Notes under the pieces: model-generated | What the model saw: the letters and a program-made list of their open reading frames with translations, nothing else | Database searches by the model: none | Told to the model about the DNA's origin: nothing | Assembly (NCBI RefSeq): GCF_963966145.1 | Contig: NC_091046.1 | Span: 17,546,001 to 17,610,000 of the forward strand | Length of the DNA stretch: 64,000 nucleotides | Source: Tenebrio molitor | Taxonomy: Eukaryota > Arthropoda > Insecta > Coleoptera > Tenebrionidae | Direction of reading: 5' to 3' | Shown: one piece after another, positions 1-10,984 of the stretch | Numbering within the stretch: the first letter of the stretch is position 1 | Layout of the letters: every line of letters starts with the position of its first letter | Translations under genes and position numbers: made by a program

Positions 1-6
1 TAAACG

Positions 7-84
7 CCAAATGATCCTGATGATGATGATGATGACCCTGAGGAACAAGAGGAAAGTTCTCAAGAGGAATTCTCGACTTCATAA
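7..84 (+). other. Possible acidic C-terminal coding fragment at window edge
   Basis: A short reading frame bounded by TAA at 1-3 and TAA at 82-84 encodes a run of Asp followed by Glu/Gln/Ser and ending EEFSTS. The (GAT)n tract at 19-33 builds the Asp run. Acidic tails of this kind end many insect DNA-binding and transposase proteins, but only about 26 codons are visible and no splice acceptor was recognised at the left side. It may be the end of a gene outside the window or a chance frame around a trinucleotide repeat. Confidence 0.2.
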
Positions 85-1272
85 ACTCTGATGAATTCAG
101 CTCATCTAAACCGATCGATCCAGATCATTTGGATCCGTTTACGTTACAAAGAAATCAAAAAGAGTAAAACAGTAAATTTCTACTGCATCGTGGACTATGC
201 CCACCGGGGACACCACATCAAAAAAAAACGCACCCTATTGCTCTACCTCTGTGGTGGTGTGGAAAAGAATAAAAAGTACAAAAATAATAGAAATTCTCGA
301 TTTCTACAGGCTGTAACTACGAAACTATTGATCTGACAAAAAAACATAAAGAACAAAAAATGTAGAGAATTGTATCTCGCACGGATAATGAAATAATCGC
401 AGAAATGTGATTTTCCACCCCTATTCTCCAATATGGGGGGGCGAGCGACAACCCCCCAAGGTCGCAAACTCGGCAATATTAATAATATGCCTAATAGAAG
501 ATACTTGCCAAGTATAAACTTTTCTGTACCTTTTGCAAGGTGGAACCATTTTTATGTCTCTATTGACTGGACTAAACATGGATGTTTTATTTTTTCAAAC
601 AGACGCTCCAAATGGCGTCAGGACGCTAAAACATAAAAAAATTAGAATTATTAAATTTTTTTTATCGACTCCCTGGATTGAAAATACCACAGAGAACTCA
701 TTTCTGATATTAAAAATTATGAAGGAAGCATTGATTTCAAATTAATTGACGTAATAATTTTTGGTACCAAAATGTGAGTAATTTATGACGACGACCCTCG
801 ATGGGTCGTATTCCTGATTGACAATGGTCACTTACCGCAAACAACCAGCTGTAAATCATAACTGGCGGTGCGTCCTGGATTTGTAAGCTATTGGAGACCC
901 TTGTAAATCAAACTTTACCACCGTTTGATGATTTCCATCATTTTAAAATACTACCATAAATATGCTACTACTTTGCTCGTAGATGTTAAATGTCGATTTA
1001 TTCAGTTATTATCCTGATTTAAATGCCAAATTTTATATAATCATAATCGACATTGCCCTGTGGATGAGATTGTAAGAAAAAAGTCCGGATTGCTTTATTA
1101 CTTTGATAATAAAATGCTATCAAAATCAACTTTCACATCAATGTTGTTTTCTAAAAAATAATTATGCCATGTTGTAGTATCAAAATTGAAGATCATTTCC
1201 TCCAATTTTCATCTTTTTTTGACCATTTTAAATAGGTTAAATTTAAAAAATGCCATACGATGGTCCACCCTG
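85..1272. other. No gene recognised (AT-rich)
   Basis: About 1.2 kb of AT-rich sequence. Small ORFs of 60-80 codons are present on both strands but show no motif. A C-run/G-run pair near 433-462 is the only local oddity. Confidence 0.5.
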
Positions 1273-1274
1273 TA

Positions 1275-2028
1275 CCGGGTGGGGCATCGTATACGCACAC
1301 GCGAGAAATCGCGACTTCTAATTAAATAAAATTGGCGAAATTTTATATACCTGACTAATTATTGATAAGGTATATTTGAGAATTTTTAAATTTTTTTTTG
1401 TTAATAAATAAGGCCGTAACAGTTTTATTAGTTTTCTGAAATTAACTGTTAATTTACCTATAAAGTTTTTACACTAAATGAATCTGTATCTGCTAGCCCA
1501 TCAAACCCTGGTGGCATAATTACAAATTTTGACTTGGTTAGCTAAATAATTCGCTTTTTTATTTAAACGTAAACCAGACGGGTGATTTACGGCACAATGG
1601 TATAATTTCCCAACAAAGGTATAGCCGAGGGTATAGCCGACCGTTTTAAACCTTTTTGCCATAAAATTGACAGTTTCCATTGTCACCTAAATTTACGACA
1701 GCACAAGTAGCAGGTCATAAATAAAAATCATTTTGAAAGTTGAAATGTAAAACTGCCTTTAATTCAAAATCTAATTGGTATTTTTTTCCGTAGATTTCGT
1801 AAATAATTATAGGAAGTGAATCTGTATAGGTTAGTATAAAAATCAGAATTTGACTTTTTGGTTGAAATTTACATTTTAATTTTTTTTGGCTTTGTTTGTA
1901 AGTGAAAAATTATCAAAAAATTATGAAATGTACCTTACCAATAGCCAGGTAAGTCTGAAAAATTTCGACAATTTTATTTAATTAGAAGTCGCGATTTCTC
2001 GCGTGCGCGTATACGATGCCCCACCCGG
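1275..2028. mobile_element. TA-flanked inverted-repeat element (MITE-like)
   Basis: The ends are inverted repeats of roughly 60-70 bp beginning CCGGGTGGGGCATCGTATAC and flanked by TA at 1273-1274 and 2029-2030. TA duplication and this structure are typical of Tc1/mariner-type non-autonomous elements. The 754-bp interior has no recognisable transposase; its 61-codon minus-strand ORF looks like chance. Confidence 0.75.
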
Positions 2029-2164
2029 TATAGGTTTTTCTTGTTTTGAAACTAATTGAAAACAGTGTTAATGTGACAGAGTTAAATATCTATAATTTGA
2101 TAAGAATATGAATGATGGGCTCACAAATCTAGCTATGATATTTGGAAATAGTGGATAACATTGT

Positions 2165-2413
2165 TGTTGGCGCATCTGCAGGTAGTTTGGTCCGTCAAGG
2201 GTGGGCACTACCCTGCAGGTAGCTTACCTGGCAAGATAACTCTCAAAGAGAGAGGACTTCTGTATTAACCACCGGACAGTTCGGTCCACTTTCATTGTTG
2301 TTGAATATATATTGTTAAGATTAAAACATTGAGTTTTAATCATCAGGTCCTTCGAACAATTACACAGATTTACACAAATACCAGCACCTCATTAGAGTCG
2401 CTAGTCACGAACA
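2165..2413 (+). repeat. 5' LTR of BEL element
   Basis: A 249-bp LTR bounded TG...CA. Its start matches the segment at 8075 and its end matches the segment ending at 10396. The downstream sequence around 2414-2440 should hold the primer-binding site; TGGTCCATAGAGCC at 2420-2433 is a candidate, but I could not assign the tRNA. Confidence 0.9.
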
Positions 2414-2659
2414 TATTGTTGGTCCATAGAGCCGGATTATCCTCGAGTTAGTGATTAGTGATAAGTGATTTAATTCGTGCATCAGCGAAATCACCATAGC
2501 AGCATCCGACAACAACAGAAGTCCACCAAGTTGGTCCAAGACATACCAGTCAGGTCAGTGAGCATCCTATATTCCTATATCATTCCCGTTCAGATCCATT
2601 CCGTGAGCGACACATTTAATTCAGCTTTAATTCATTTCAATCACATATTTCATTTCAAA

Positions 2660-5600
2660 ATGCCTGAGTTAGCAGAATTAATACTCAAGAAAAATCAAAC
2701 AATAGCTCAGCTTAACAGAATATCAAAATTTGTTGCATCATTCCCACCAGGTGATAATGTAAACAAAATTAAATCACGCATGTCAGCCCTAGATGATCTC
2801 TACAAGGAGTTCAGGGAGGTTCAATACCAAATTGAATTAATTGACAATACCGCATCAGAGACAAACGATCGCGAAACGTTTGAAGATTCATATTTCGATA
2901 CAAAGAGCATGATGCAATCTGTCATAGATAGTCATGTCCAAGATACTTCACAGGAAGTCAATGTAAATTTACCACAGTTGAATTTACCACAGTTTAGTGG
3001 GTCTTATTCAGAATGGACCTCGTTTCATGACACATTCAACAGTTTAATTCATGAAAACAAAGGTTTAAACGATATTAGACGCTTTCATTACTTAAAGGGA
3101 GTTCTTAAGGGTGAAGCTTTAAAATGCATTGAATCTTTAAAAATATCAGGGGCCAATTATGCAATCGCTTGGGACACACTCAAAAAACGATACAAAAATA
3201 CAAGACTCATTGTGCAAGAACATGTTCAAGCCATACTTAATGCACCTCCTCTCAACAAAACCATATATTCAGGTCTAAGACAATTATTAGACACCGTCAT
3301 TTCCAATTTAGAGGCGCTTAAGGTTCTAAACATAAACACAAATTCATGGGATCCATTAATTGTCCCAATAATTACAAAAAAACTGGATTTTCCAACAAAA
3401 AGGGAATGGGAAGCAAAATTGAATTCAGAAATTCCGAAATTGGCAGACCTTCAAGACTTTTTAAATAATAAATGCAATCTTTTAGAGTCGCTAAATTCAG
3501 GTAATCAGAAATCACAATCGTCGCAGCACAAAACGCATGCAATTGCCAATCACGCTTCTGCGAATGATAAACTCACTTGTTCGTTTTGCAAAAAGGGTCA
3601 TTTCAGTTTCCAGTGTGCTGATTTTTTAAAGTTAGCAGTAACTGAACGATTTAACCAAGTTAAACGTTTAAACTTGTGTGTGAATTGCTTAAAACACAAT
3701 CATTCAGCCCTAAATTGCAAGTCAGGTTCCTGCAAAGAATGTAACAAAAAACATAACACACTTCTGCATTTTAACAAACCCAATCAAACAATAATCGAAA
3801 CACCTCAGTCAATCGAAACAATACAACAACCATCGTCAACGGAACCTTTAGTTGTTACAAACCATTGTCAATTTGATAAGCCATATGTATTACTATCGAC
3901 TGCACAAATTCACGTCGAAGACATTCATGGCAAATATCATACGTGCCGAGTACTGTTAGATGTAGGTTCGCAGTTAAACTTTATTTCTAGTACTTTGTGC
4001 AAACTTTTAAACGTCCCGTTAAGGCATACCAAACTAACAGTTTCGGGAATTAACAATACAGGCAACACCATTTCACATTCTGCAGATATTAAATTCAAAT
4101 CACGATTCAGTAAATTTTCCAAAAAACAGCAATTCTTCGTAGTTGACAAGGTGACGGAAAACTTGCCGGCACAAACGTTTTCTTCAAAGACGTTAAATTT
4201 ACCACAATCACTCCAATTAGCAGATCCTCACTTTAATGTCTCGGGACCCATCGACATGTTAATGGGAGCCCAATTATTCTGGCAAATTTTAAACAAAGGT
4301 CAAATCTCATTAGGGCACAACAAGCCTGTTTTACAACAAACACATTTGGGCTGGATAATTGGCGGCGCCTTGAACATTAGCCCGGAACAAAACAGCTTAA
4401 ATCATCTGGTGACCAATTGTCACATTGGTGCAGACATCCTCCATAAACAAGTCGAACGGTTTTTCCAAATTGAGGATTTCGGCAATAAACGAAATCTTTC
4501 GTCGGAAGAAATCCTTTGTGAAGAGCACTTTCGGCAAAATTACAGACGGGACCTAGACGGGCGGTTTATGGTACAATTGTCTTTCAAAAACGATACAACC
4601 CCGTTAGGAAATTCCTTGCAGACGGCGACGAAACGGTTTATTGCTTTGGAGACCAAACTTCAAAGAGACCCCGCGCTGAGAAACAGTTATTCAGATTTCA
4701 TTCATGAATACCTGGCACTTGACCACATGGAAAGGGTACCAGGTAGTCAAATAGAAACCTACAAGTGTTACTATATGCCTCATCATGCAGTAATCAAGGA
4801 ACACTCAATCAGTACAAAAACACGCGTAGTTTTCGACGCATCCGCCAAAACAACAAATGGTATTAGTCTGAATGATCAATTAATGATAGGTCCTACGTTG
4901 CAAGAGGATTTGTTTAGCATTTTGACTAGATTCAGAACATATCAATATGTACTCAGTAGCGATATAGCTAAAATGTTCAGACAAATTTTAATGCAAGAGT
5001 CACATCGAGATTATCAAAGAATATTATGGCGTGATGATCAGTCAAAACCTCTAGAAATGTATAGACTCAAAACCGTCACATACGGTACAGCATGCGCTCC
5101 ATTTTTGGCCGTGAGATCATTGCAACAACTAGCGCATGAAAATATTCAAAAATATCCATTAGCCAGTAAAATAATCCTAAGAGACTTCTACATGGATGAT
5201 TTATTGACAGGTACAAATTCATTAAACGAAGCGATTCAAATACGCGATGAAATTACATCAATCTTAAAAGGCGGCGGCTTTCAGTTGTGCAAGTGGGCGT
5301 CGAACTGTGCCGAACTTTTGCCAAAATCAACCGATTCATCCGAAATTTCAAAATTTATAACACTAGATTTGCAAGCAGACACAAAAACGTTAGGGTTGTT
5401 GTGGAATTGCGCGACTGACAAACTCAAATACAACATTTCCGATTTTTCTACAAATCCAGTTACAAAACGCGGAATTCTATCCATAATTGCTCAGATTTAT
5501 GATTTAATTGGCCTTATTAGTCCTATTGTCGTGCGGGCAAAAATCATTTTACAAAATCTTTGGAGTTTAAACTTAGATTGGGACGATCAAGTTCCACCTT

Positions 5601-7741
5601 CGATCGAGAATCTGTGGTCACAGTTTCTAACAGATTTAAGGCACTTACCCAATTTGCAAATTCCTCGAAAGGTTATAATTTCTTCACCCGCGGTCGTAAT
5701 AGAATTACATGGCTTCTGCGATGCTTCCATTCAAGCATATGGAGCATGTGTATATATTAGATCAATTGATCAGCATAACAACATAAATGTACATTTGTTG
5801 TGTGCGAAATCGCGTGTCGCACCACTAAAGCCCATATCTCTGCCAAGATTGGAGTTATGTGGCGCGTTATTATTAACCCGGTTAGTTGCGAGAATATCAA
5901 AAACATTAAATTTAAATCTTCAAAAACAGTATTATTGGACAGACTCGAGCATTGTATTGGCTTGGATATCGGCGAACGCAAATAGCTGGCAAACATTTGT
6001 CGCTAATAGAATCTCGGAGATTCAAGACACAACAACAAGAGCTGATTGGAATCACGTTAGATCAAAGGATAACCCGGCCGATATTGTTTCAAGAGGTATG
6101 TCCCCAAAAGAGTTAATGAATTCAGATTTATGGTGGCACGGACCCGCATGGCTACGAACTCCTTCTGAGAACTGGCCCAAGTCTTATCCCGATCAGACTC
6201 AATCGGTCCCAGAAAAACGCAAAATAACGCTTGTTGCTACAACGGCCACACCAGAATTTGAGACGTTAACAAAATTTTCATCATTCTCCAAATTGCAGCG
6301 CGTCATAGCCTTATGTTTAAGGTTCATACACAATTGTCACCACAAAACAAACAAGGTTTCAGGTTTTTTAACTTGCGACGAATTAAACAAGGCCAGAGTT
6401 GCAATTCTGAAAATAATTCAACGCCAACATTTTAATACCGAATTAACTGATTTAAAGAATAACAAAACCATCAGAAAGGACAGTAAATTAATAGCATTAA
6501 GTCCATTTCTATCAAAGGAAGGCTTAATCAGAGTGGGTGGTAGATTAACACATGCACCGATTAACTTCAACCAAAAATTCCCGATAGTTTTACCTGCAAA
6601 TCACTACATAACGGAGCTTATTGTAAGACAGGAGCACGAGCGGCAATTGCATGCTGGGCCACAGGCGACATTGTGTTCAATCAGACAAGTCTACTGGCCC
6701 ATCTCAGGTCGCAACACAGTCAGAAAAATAATTCACAGATGTGTAAAGTGTTTTAAGGCGAATCCCAAAGGATTAACGCAAAAAATGGGCGACTTACCTG
6801 TTGACAGATTGCAACCTGCTCGTCCCTTTATCAAAACCGGTATAGATTATGCAGGACCAATATATTTAAAAACTGGAAACTCACGCAGTAAACAAAGAGT
6901 TAAGGCCTACATAGCTTTGTTCATTTGTTTCACCACTAAGGCCATACATATTGAATTAGTGGGCGATTTGACTACAGAATCCTTCCTGAACGCATTGAAG
7001 AGATTCATCTCGCGACGCGGACATGTCGCAGAAATTTATTCGGATAATGCAACAAATTTTACAGGTGCCAGTCGAGAACTAAAACTTTTATTAAATTCAT
7101 CAAAATGTCAAAATTTAATTAGTCAGGAAATGAATAATGTAAATATCCGTTGGCACTTCATCCCACCGCGATCACCTCACTTCGGAGGTTTATGGGAGTC
7201 AGGTATAAAATCTATCAAATATCACCTCAAAAGAGTAATTGGTGACACATCAGTCACGTATGAAGAGATGTATACGCTTTTAACTCGCGTGGAAGCTTGT
7301 CTAAACTCACGTCCTCTTACTCCTATGAGTCCAGATCCTACAGATTTTTCCGTCCTGACACCTGCTCATTTTCTTATCGGCGAACCCATGACGGCGCCAT
7401 TGGAGCCCAATCTCGAAGAATTGAAGATAAACAGATTATCACGTTGGCAACGCATCGAACAATTGGGGCAACAATTCTGGCGCAGATGGATTCGAGAATA
7501 CATCCCGCAACTACAATTACGTCCAAAGGGTCAACGCATCACCAACGACAACGTTCAACCAGGAGATATGGTGTTGATCAAAGAAGACAACGTCGTACCA
7601 CTACATTGGCCTCTTGGTAGGGTCGTCCAGGTCCATCCAGGACACGACGGTGTTGTTAGAGTGGTGTCAGTTAAAACAGCAAAAGGTGCGGTTGTGTCGC
7701 GTAGTGTCAAAAAACTGTGCGTTCTTCCGTTAGACAAATGA
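2660..7741 (+). CDS. BEL/Pao gag-pol polyprotein, intact ORF
   Basis: A single uninterrupted frame. It is open back to an ATG at 2477, but the ATG at 2660 (MPELAEL...) is the likelier Gag start, giving about 1,693 residues. In order: a Gag region with a DUF1759-type stretch (LPQFSGSYSEWTSFHDTF); Cys/His knuckles at about 307-360; an aspartic protease with LLDVGSQ (D434); reverse transcriptase with YMDD at 844-847; RNase H starting near FCDAS (about 1019); an integrase HHCC finger (about 1326-1365); an integrase core with D1396, D1462 and E1513; and a C-terminal domain ending in VKKLCVLPLDK. It would make the particle proteins and enzymes for copying and inserting the element. The protease motif DVGS is unusual, since most relatives have D[ST]GS. 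The absence of stops or frameshifts suggests recent activity. Confidence 0.93.
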   Translation: MPELAELILKKNQTIAQLNRISKFVASFPPGDNVNKIKSRMSALDDLYKEFREVQYQIELIDNTASETNDRETFEDSYFDTKSMMQSVIDSHVQDTSQEVNVNLPQLNLPQFSGSYSEWTSFHDTFNSLIHENKGLNDIRRFHYLKGVLKGEALKCIESLKISGANYAIAWDTLKKRYKNTRLIVQEHVQAILNAPPLNKTIYSGLRQLLDTVISNLEALKVLNINTNSWDPLIVPIITKKLDFPTKREWEAKLNSEIPKLADLQDFLNNKCNLLESLNSGNQKSQSSQHKTHAIANHASANDKLTCSFCKKGHFSFQCADFLKLAVTERFNQVKRLNLCVNCLKHNHSALNCKSGSCKECNKKHNTLLHFNKPNQTIIETPQSIETIQQPSSTEPLVVTNHCQFDKPYVLLSTAQIHVEDIHGKYHTCRVLLDVGSQLNFISSTLCKLLNVPLRHTKLTVSGINNTGNTISHSADIKFKSRFSKFSKKQQFFVVDKVTENLPAQTFSSKTLNLPQSLQLADPHFNVSGPIDMLMGAQLFWQILNKGQISLGHNKPVLQQTHLGWIIGGALNISPEQNSLNHLVTNCHIGADILHKQVERFFQIEDFGNKRNLSSEEILCEEHFRQNYRRDLDGRFMVQLSFKNDTTPLGNSLQTATKRFIALETKLQRDPALRNSYSDFIHEYLALDHMERVPGSQIETYKCYYMPHHAVIKEHSISTKTRVVFDASAKTTNGISLNDQLMIGPTLQEDLFSILTRFRTYQYVLSSDIAKMFRQILMQESHRDYQRILWRDDQSKPLEMYRLKTVTYGTACAPFLAVRSLQQLAHENIQKYPLASKIILRDFYMDDLLTGTNSLNEAIQIRDEITSILKGGGFQLCKWASNCAELLPKSTDSSEISKFITLDLQADTKTLGLLWNCATDKLKYNISDFSTNPVTKRGILSIIAQIYDLIGLISPIVVRAKIILQNLWSLNLDWDDQVPPSIENLWSQFLTDLRHLPNLQIPRKVIISSPAVVIELHGFCDASIQAYGACVYIRSIDQHNNINVHLLCAKSRVAPLKPISLPRLELCGALLLTRLVARISKTLNLNLQKQYYWTDSSIVLAWISANANSWQTFVANRISEIQDTTTRADWNHVRSKDNPADIVSRGMSPKELMNSDLWWHGPAWLRTPSENWPKSYPDQTQSVPEKRKITLVATTATPEFETLTKFSSFSKLQRVIALCLRFIHNCHHKTNKVSGFLTCDELNKARVAILKIIQRQHFNTELTDLKNNKTIRKDSKLIALSPFLSKEGLIRVGGRLTHAPINFNQKFPIVLPANHYITELIVRQEHERQLHAGPQATLCSIRQVYWPISGRNTVRKIIHRCVKCFKANPKGLTQKMGDLPVDRLQPARPFIKTGIDYAGPIYLKTGNSRSKQRVKAYIALFICFTTKAIHIELVGDLTTESFLNALKRFISRRGHVAEIYSDNATNFTGASRELKLLLNSSKCQNLISQEMNNVNIRWHFIPPRSPHFGGLWESGIKSIKYHLKRVIGDTSVTYEEMYTLLTRVEACLNSRPLTPMSPDPTDFSVLTPAHFLIGEPMTAPLEPNLEELKINRLSRWQRIEQLGQQFWRRWIREYIPQLQLRPKGQRITNDNVQPGDMVLIKEDNVVPLHWPLGRVVQVHPGHDGVVRVVSVKTAKGAVVSRSVKKLCVLPLDK

Positions 7742-8074
7742 CATTCGAAAGGAGTGATAACGACATGCTCGTCGATGTTCGAATTTATTCAATTTGACGT
7801 ATGTTTGTAATGTACATATCATGTATTTGTCACAAGTGATTTCATAGTTCTTATAATCCATTTTATATTATGTATTAGCTTAAGTTCATGTGTTTATATT
7901 GTTTAGTTTTAGTTTGTTAATCATTCTCCTTCTCACTTGAGACGTCATATTTGTTCTCATATTATTCATGTCTGTAGTTTTAGTCATTATACTTAAATCA
8001 TTAATTGTAAATATCTAATTAGGTCATTTACTCATTTATATCATTTGAAGGCAACCCTTCAAAGGGGCCTGCGA
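7742..8074 (+). other. BEL 3' untranslated region
   Basis: An AT-rich stretch between the pol stop and the 3' LTR with no reading frame. It ends in a purine-rich tract, AAAGGGGCCTGCGA, directly before the LTR, in the position expected for the polypurine tract that primes plus-strand synthesis. Confidence 0.7.
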
Positions 8075-8180
8075 TGTTGGCGCATCTGCAGGTAGTTTGG
8101 TCCGTCAAGGGTGGGCACTACCCTGCAGGTAGCTTACCTGGCAAGATAACTCTCAAACAGAGAGGACTTCTGTATTAACC
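8075..8180 (+). repeat. BEL 3' LTR, left part
   Basis: The first 106 bp of the 3' LTR match 2165-2270 almost perfectly, then stop abruptly at ...GTATTAACC. That 9-mer is repeated at 10250-10258, where the LTR resumes, which marks the MULE insertion site. Confidence 0.92.
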
Positions 8181-8686
8181 GGCGATTACAGTTTCGCCCG
8201 TAATCCTTTCATGCATAAATTAAAGATTACACTTTCGTCCAAATAGTTCAAATCTGTAAAACTGTAAATATGCAGTTTCGTCCGACGATAGATCAGGTAT
8301 ATAGTACGCTGGGGTGGCTGGGTTTTATTACCTACCCTTTGGAAAAACCCGGTAACTGCTACCCCTACCCGCACCTGCATCAGTATCGGCAGGACCGTAT
8401 TTTCAGTTCTCATTCAGAATTAGTTGCAAAGTAAAATCTAAGTTTGCAAAATGGAAAATTTAGACATCCAAAAAAGTGTTTCTAAACGTGGAAAAGTATT
8501 GTTGATTGTTAACAATTATAAGTTCAGTTTTTGTGATAAATTGTTGAATGGTGAGTCGAGATGAAGATGCAGAGTTCCAAAGTGCAACGCCACGATCTAC
8601 ACAATTGGTGAAATTTTTTAATATCACGGCATAATTTAATCCATTCTTACGAGGAACTCAGTAAGTCAGCACTACAAAAACAATTC

Positions 8687-9893
8687 GTGGCAGTAGCAGC
8701 TAAACGCAAGGCTTCTGAAGATATTGGATTGCAACCTAAAAGAATTATCCATTCTGTTTTAAAAGAAAATGAATCTGATCAACTAACCATTGATGACGTA
8801 AAATCTGTAAAAAGGTGTATATATAGTGCTTGTAACTTCCTAAGGAATTCTGACTTAAGCCCTAAATAAACCGAACAAAGACCCTAGTTAAAGAAATTTA
8901 TTATCATATTGTGCCTGTCAATCACTAGACGGTCTCCGACAAATATTTTGAGTACTACCCCAGGTAATTTTTTTCTCCGAGACCGCCTAGTGATTGACAG
9001 GTACAATATCACAATAAATTTCTTTAAGTAGGGTCTTTGTTCGGTTTATTTATGACTTAAGCTAAAATTCCTTACGAATTTAAAAATACTATACGGAGAA
9101 AGACGCAAGAAGTTTCCAAAGTTGCCTAAATCTTGTTTGGAATCGCATTGCGCTTTGGAGGACATAAAAGAAAAAATAATTACTAACAGAAAAGAAAATT
9201 TTTTGATGATTAACGATATTGAATCTAACATAATAAGTTTTTCGTGCGACGTAAATTTAAAGCATTTGTGCAGATGTACTCGTATATTCTTGGACGGAAC
9301 TTTCAAATACTGTCCAAAGTATTTCTTACAATTATTCACACTTCATGGATACTATAATGGGCATTATATTCCGTTGGCATTTTGTTTGCTCAAAGATAAA
9401 TTAACAAAGACGAGAGACGTATGCAAAATGTCTAACTATTCTGTTAAACAAATGTAAGGAAATAAATTTGAAGTTCCAACCACAAGAAATTGTGATCGAC
9501 TTCGAAAAATCTATTCACAACGCCGTCAAAATTCTATGGAATGAAGTTAAAATAATAGGCTGTCGATTTCATATTAGTCAAGCATGGTGGAGGAAAGTTC
9601 AAGAATTGGGGCTATCTAAGGATTATAAAGAGAGAACCGAAGTTGGAAAATGGATTGGATACTGTTTTGGTCTTCTTTTTTTGGGTAAAAAAATTACTTA
9701 TTATTTTGTACAATTTCACATTAATTTTATGTAAATGTAATTTTCATGTATTTTTCTCTTTAAATATTTTTTTTTTCTCTTTCTACAGAACCCGAAAGTG
9801 TTGGTGACTGTTTAGTATTCGAGCTGAATGAAATCAGGCCACATAATCAGCAACTGGAAAAATTCCTAGATTATTTTAGATTTTAGAAACGAG
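8687..9893 (+). pseudogene. MULE transposase, disrupted
   Basis: Coding traces run 8687-8840, 9072-9457, 9468-9684 and 9789-9893. The recognisable MULE core is LDGTFKYCPKYFLQLFTLHG (about 9292-9351), followed by VIDFEKSIHNAV and IIGCRFHISQAWWRK, which hold the expected Asp and CRFH-type motifs. A 104-bp intron at 9685-9788 (GT...AG) joins ...FGLLFL to a downstream exon containing VGDCLVFELNEIRPH. The frame is broken by a foldback insertion at 8841-9071 and by a frameshift with a small deletion around 9455-9468. It once made the enzyme that cuts and moves the element; this copy cannot make a complete protein. Confidence 0.8.
8841..9071. mobile_element. Foldback insertion within MULE
   Basis: A near-perfect palindrome whose arms read TAAGGAATT..CTTAAG.., then TAAATAAACCGAACAAAG, with a small loop near 8945-8975. 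It is flanked by TTCC on both sides (8837-8840 and 9068-9071). Taking out one TTCC plus the insert removes 231 bp, exactly 77 codons, and leaves the transposase frame continuous. The frame therefore supports these ends, although the short duplication does not name a superfamily. Confidence 0.75.
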
Positions 9894-10249
9894 AAAACTA
9901 CTTAAAAGAAAAAATAAAACAATTAGATGATAACCAAATTACTCGGCTTCAGTTCATTAAATTGACTTCCCACTATTTTAGTTTTTAATTGAATGTAAAT
10001 ATGTATATAAATATAATAAAATTATATATACAGTTTATTTATTTTCATTGTTGCAAACCCTGTCTTTCGACATGTCTTAACATTGGTAGAGACAGGTACT
10101 CAATAAATTTTATTAAGTACAACAGGTACTGCCGGACGAAAGTGCATGTACCCTAAAATTGAGTCCGGCCGAAACCGTAAGTTTTGCAGGTAGGGCGTTT
10201 TAAGGACTAGGTAATTAAAAGATTTCTCCGGACGAAACTGTATGTACCC

Positions 10250-10396
10250 GTATTAACCACCGGACAGTTCGGTCCACTTTCATTGTTGTTGAATATATTG
10301 TTAAAATTAAAACATTGAGTTTTAATCATCAGGTCCTTCGAACAATTACACAAAATCACAAATACCAGCACCTCATTACAGTCCTAGTCACGAACA
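10250..10396 (+). repeat. BEL 3' LTR, right part
   Basis: The LTR resumes at GTATTAACCACCGGACAG after the MULE and matches 2262-2413 up to GTCACGAACA, with small differences: a 2-bp indel in the ATAT run and a few substitutions. The target duplication ATTGT follows. Confidence 0.92.
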
Positions 10397-10411
10397 ATTG
10401 TATTCTTACTA

Positions 10412-10590
10412 TAATTCGGTTAAAGAACTCTAACTGTAATGAGTAAGTGACATTATAATTGCTTAAATAGCGGGGTCAGATATCTAACTGAAATTATATT
10501 TTTACTATTTATGAAATAATGCGGTTAAAGAACTTATTCTGGAATAAACAAGTACATTATATAAAATTGGTGAGGTCAGATATCTAACTG
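10412..10590. repeat. Two-copy tandem repeat
   Basis: The segment CGGTTAAAGAAC ... GGTCAGATATCTAACTG occurs twice with a period of about 100-105 bp (first copy 10417-10490, second 10522-10590). It lies just outside the BEL element and has no coding signal. Confidence 0.65.
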
Positions 10591-10984
10591 GCGTAGCGGC
10601 GCACCTAAAGCATAGCGCACAGCCACTTACGATGGTACAATTATTTATAACGACCCCGTATTTTCCTTTCTTTTTTTTTACGATTAACAGGTCTTTTAAT
10701 AGTATAATCCAAATATTTACATCTTAACATCTTATCTTTAAATTTTAAAATGATTGAGCTAATAGGGAAAGTGGAATAAAACGAGTACATTTTGATATTT
10801 GTTATATTTATCAGTAGGTTCGATTACTGCTCATAAGAAGAACCTACAAGAAACATATGAGTCTTACTACATAAATACAACATTCATAATATGATACATA
10901 CATTAACTAAATATACAATGCTTCCAGATTACAATAAATTTTATTAAAAAAAAAACATGTTATATTAGTAGCTATAGTCATTCG
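10591..10984. other. No feature recognised (AT-rich)
   Basis: AT-rich sequence after the tandem repeat, with no reading frame or repeat structure I can support. Confidence 0.5.

Larger units (their letters stand above)
8181..10249 (+). mobile_element. MULE-type DNA transposon inserted in BEL LTR
   Basis: The element is bounded by the perfect 9-bp target duplication GTATTAACC (8172-8180 and 10250-10258). Its imperfect inverted ends share ACAGTTTCG near each tip (GGCGATTACAGTTTCG versus GGGTACATACAGTTTCG on the other strand). Related motifs (CAGTTTCGTCC, GGACGAAA) recur near 8230, 8272 and 10134, as in the subterminal repeats of Mutator-like elements. The inside encodes a broken MULE transposase. 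The 9-bp duplication agrees with the MULE superfamily. Confidence 0.9.
2165..10396 (+). mobile_element. BEL/Pao LTR retrotransposon, full length, with nested insertion in 3' LTR
   Basis: Two LTRs start TGTTGGCGCATC and end GTCACGAACA, flanked by the 5-bp target duplication ATTGT (2160-2164 and 10397-10401). Between them lies one long gag-pol frame with BEL-type domain order. A purine-rich tract (about 8061-8074) precedes the 3' LTR. The 3' LTR is interrupted by a 2.07-kb MULE-type transposon. By eye the LTRs differ at only a handful of positions, so the insertion is fairly young and the MULE arrived later. No envelope-like frame follows pol. Confidence 0.93.

Noticed and set aside
7297..7620. 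107-codon plus frame overlapping BEL pol
   Set aside because: It lies wholly inside the integrase/C-terminal coding region in another frame and has no motif.
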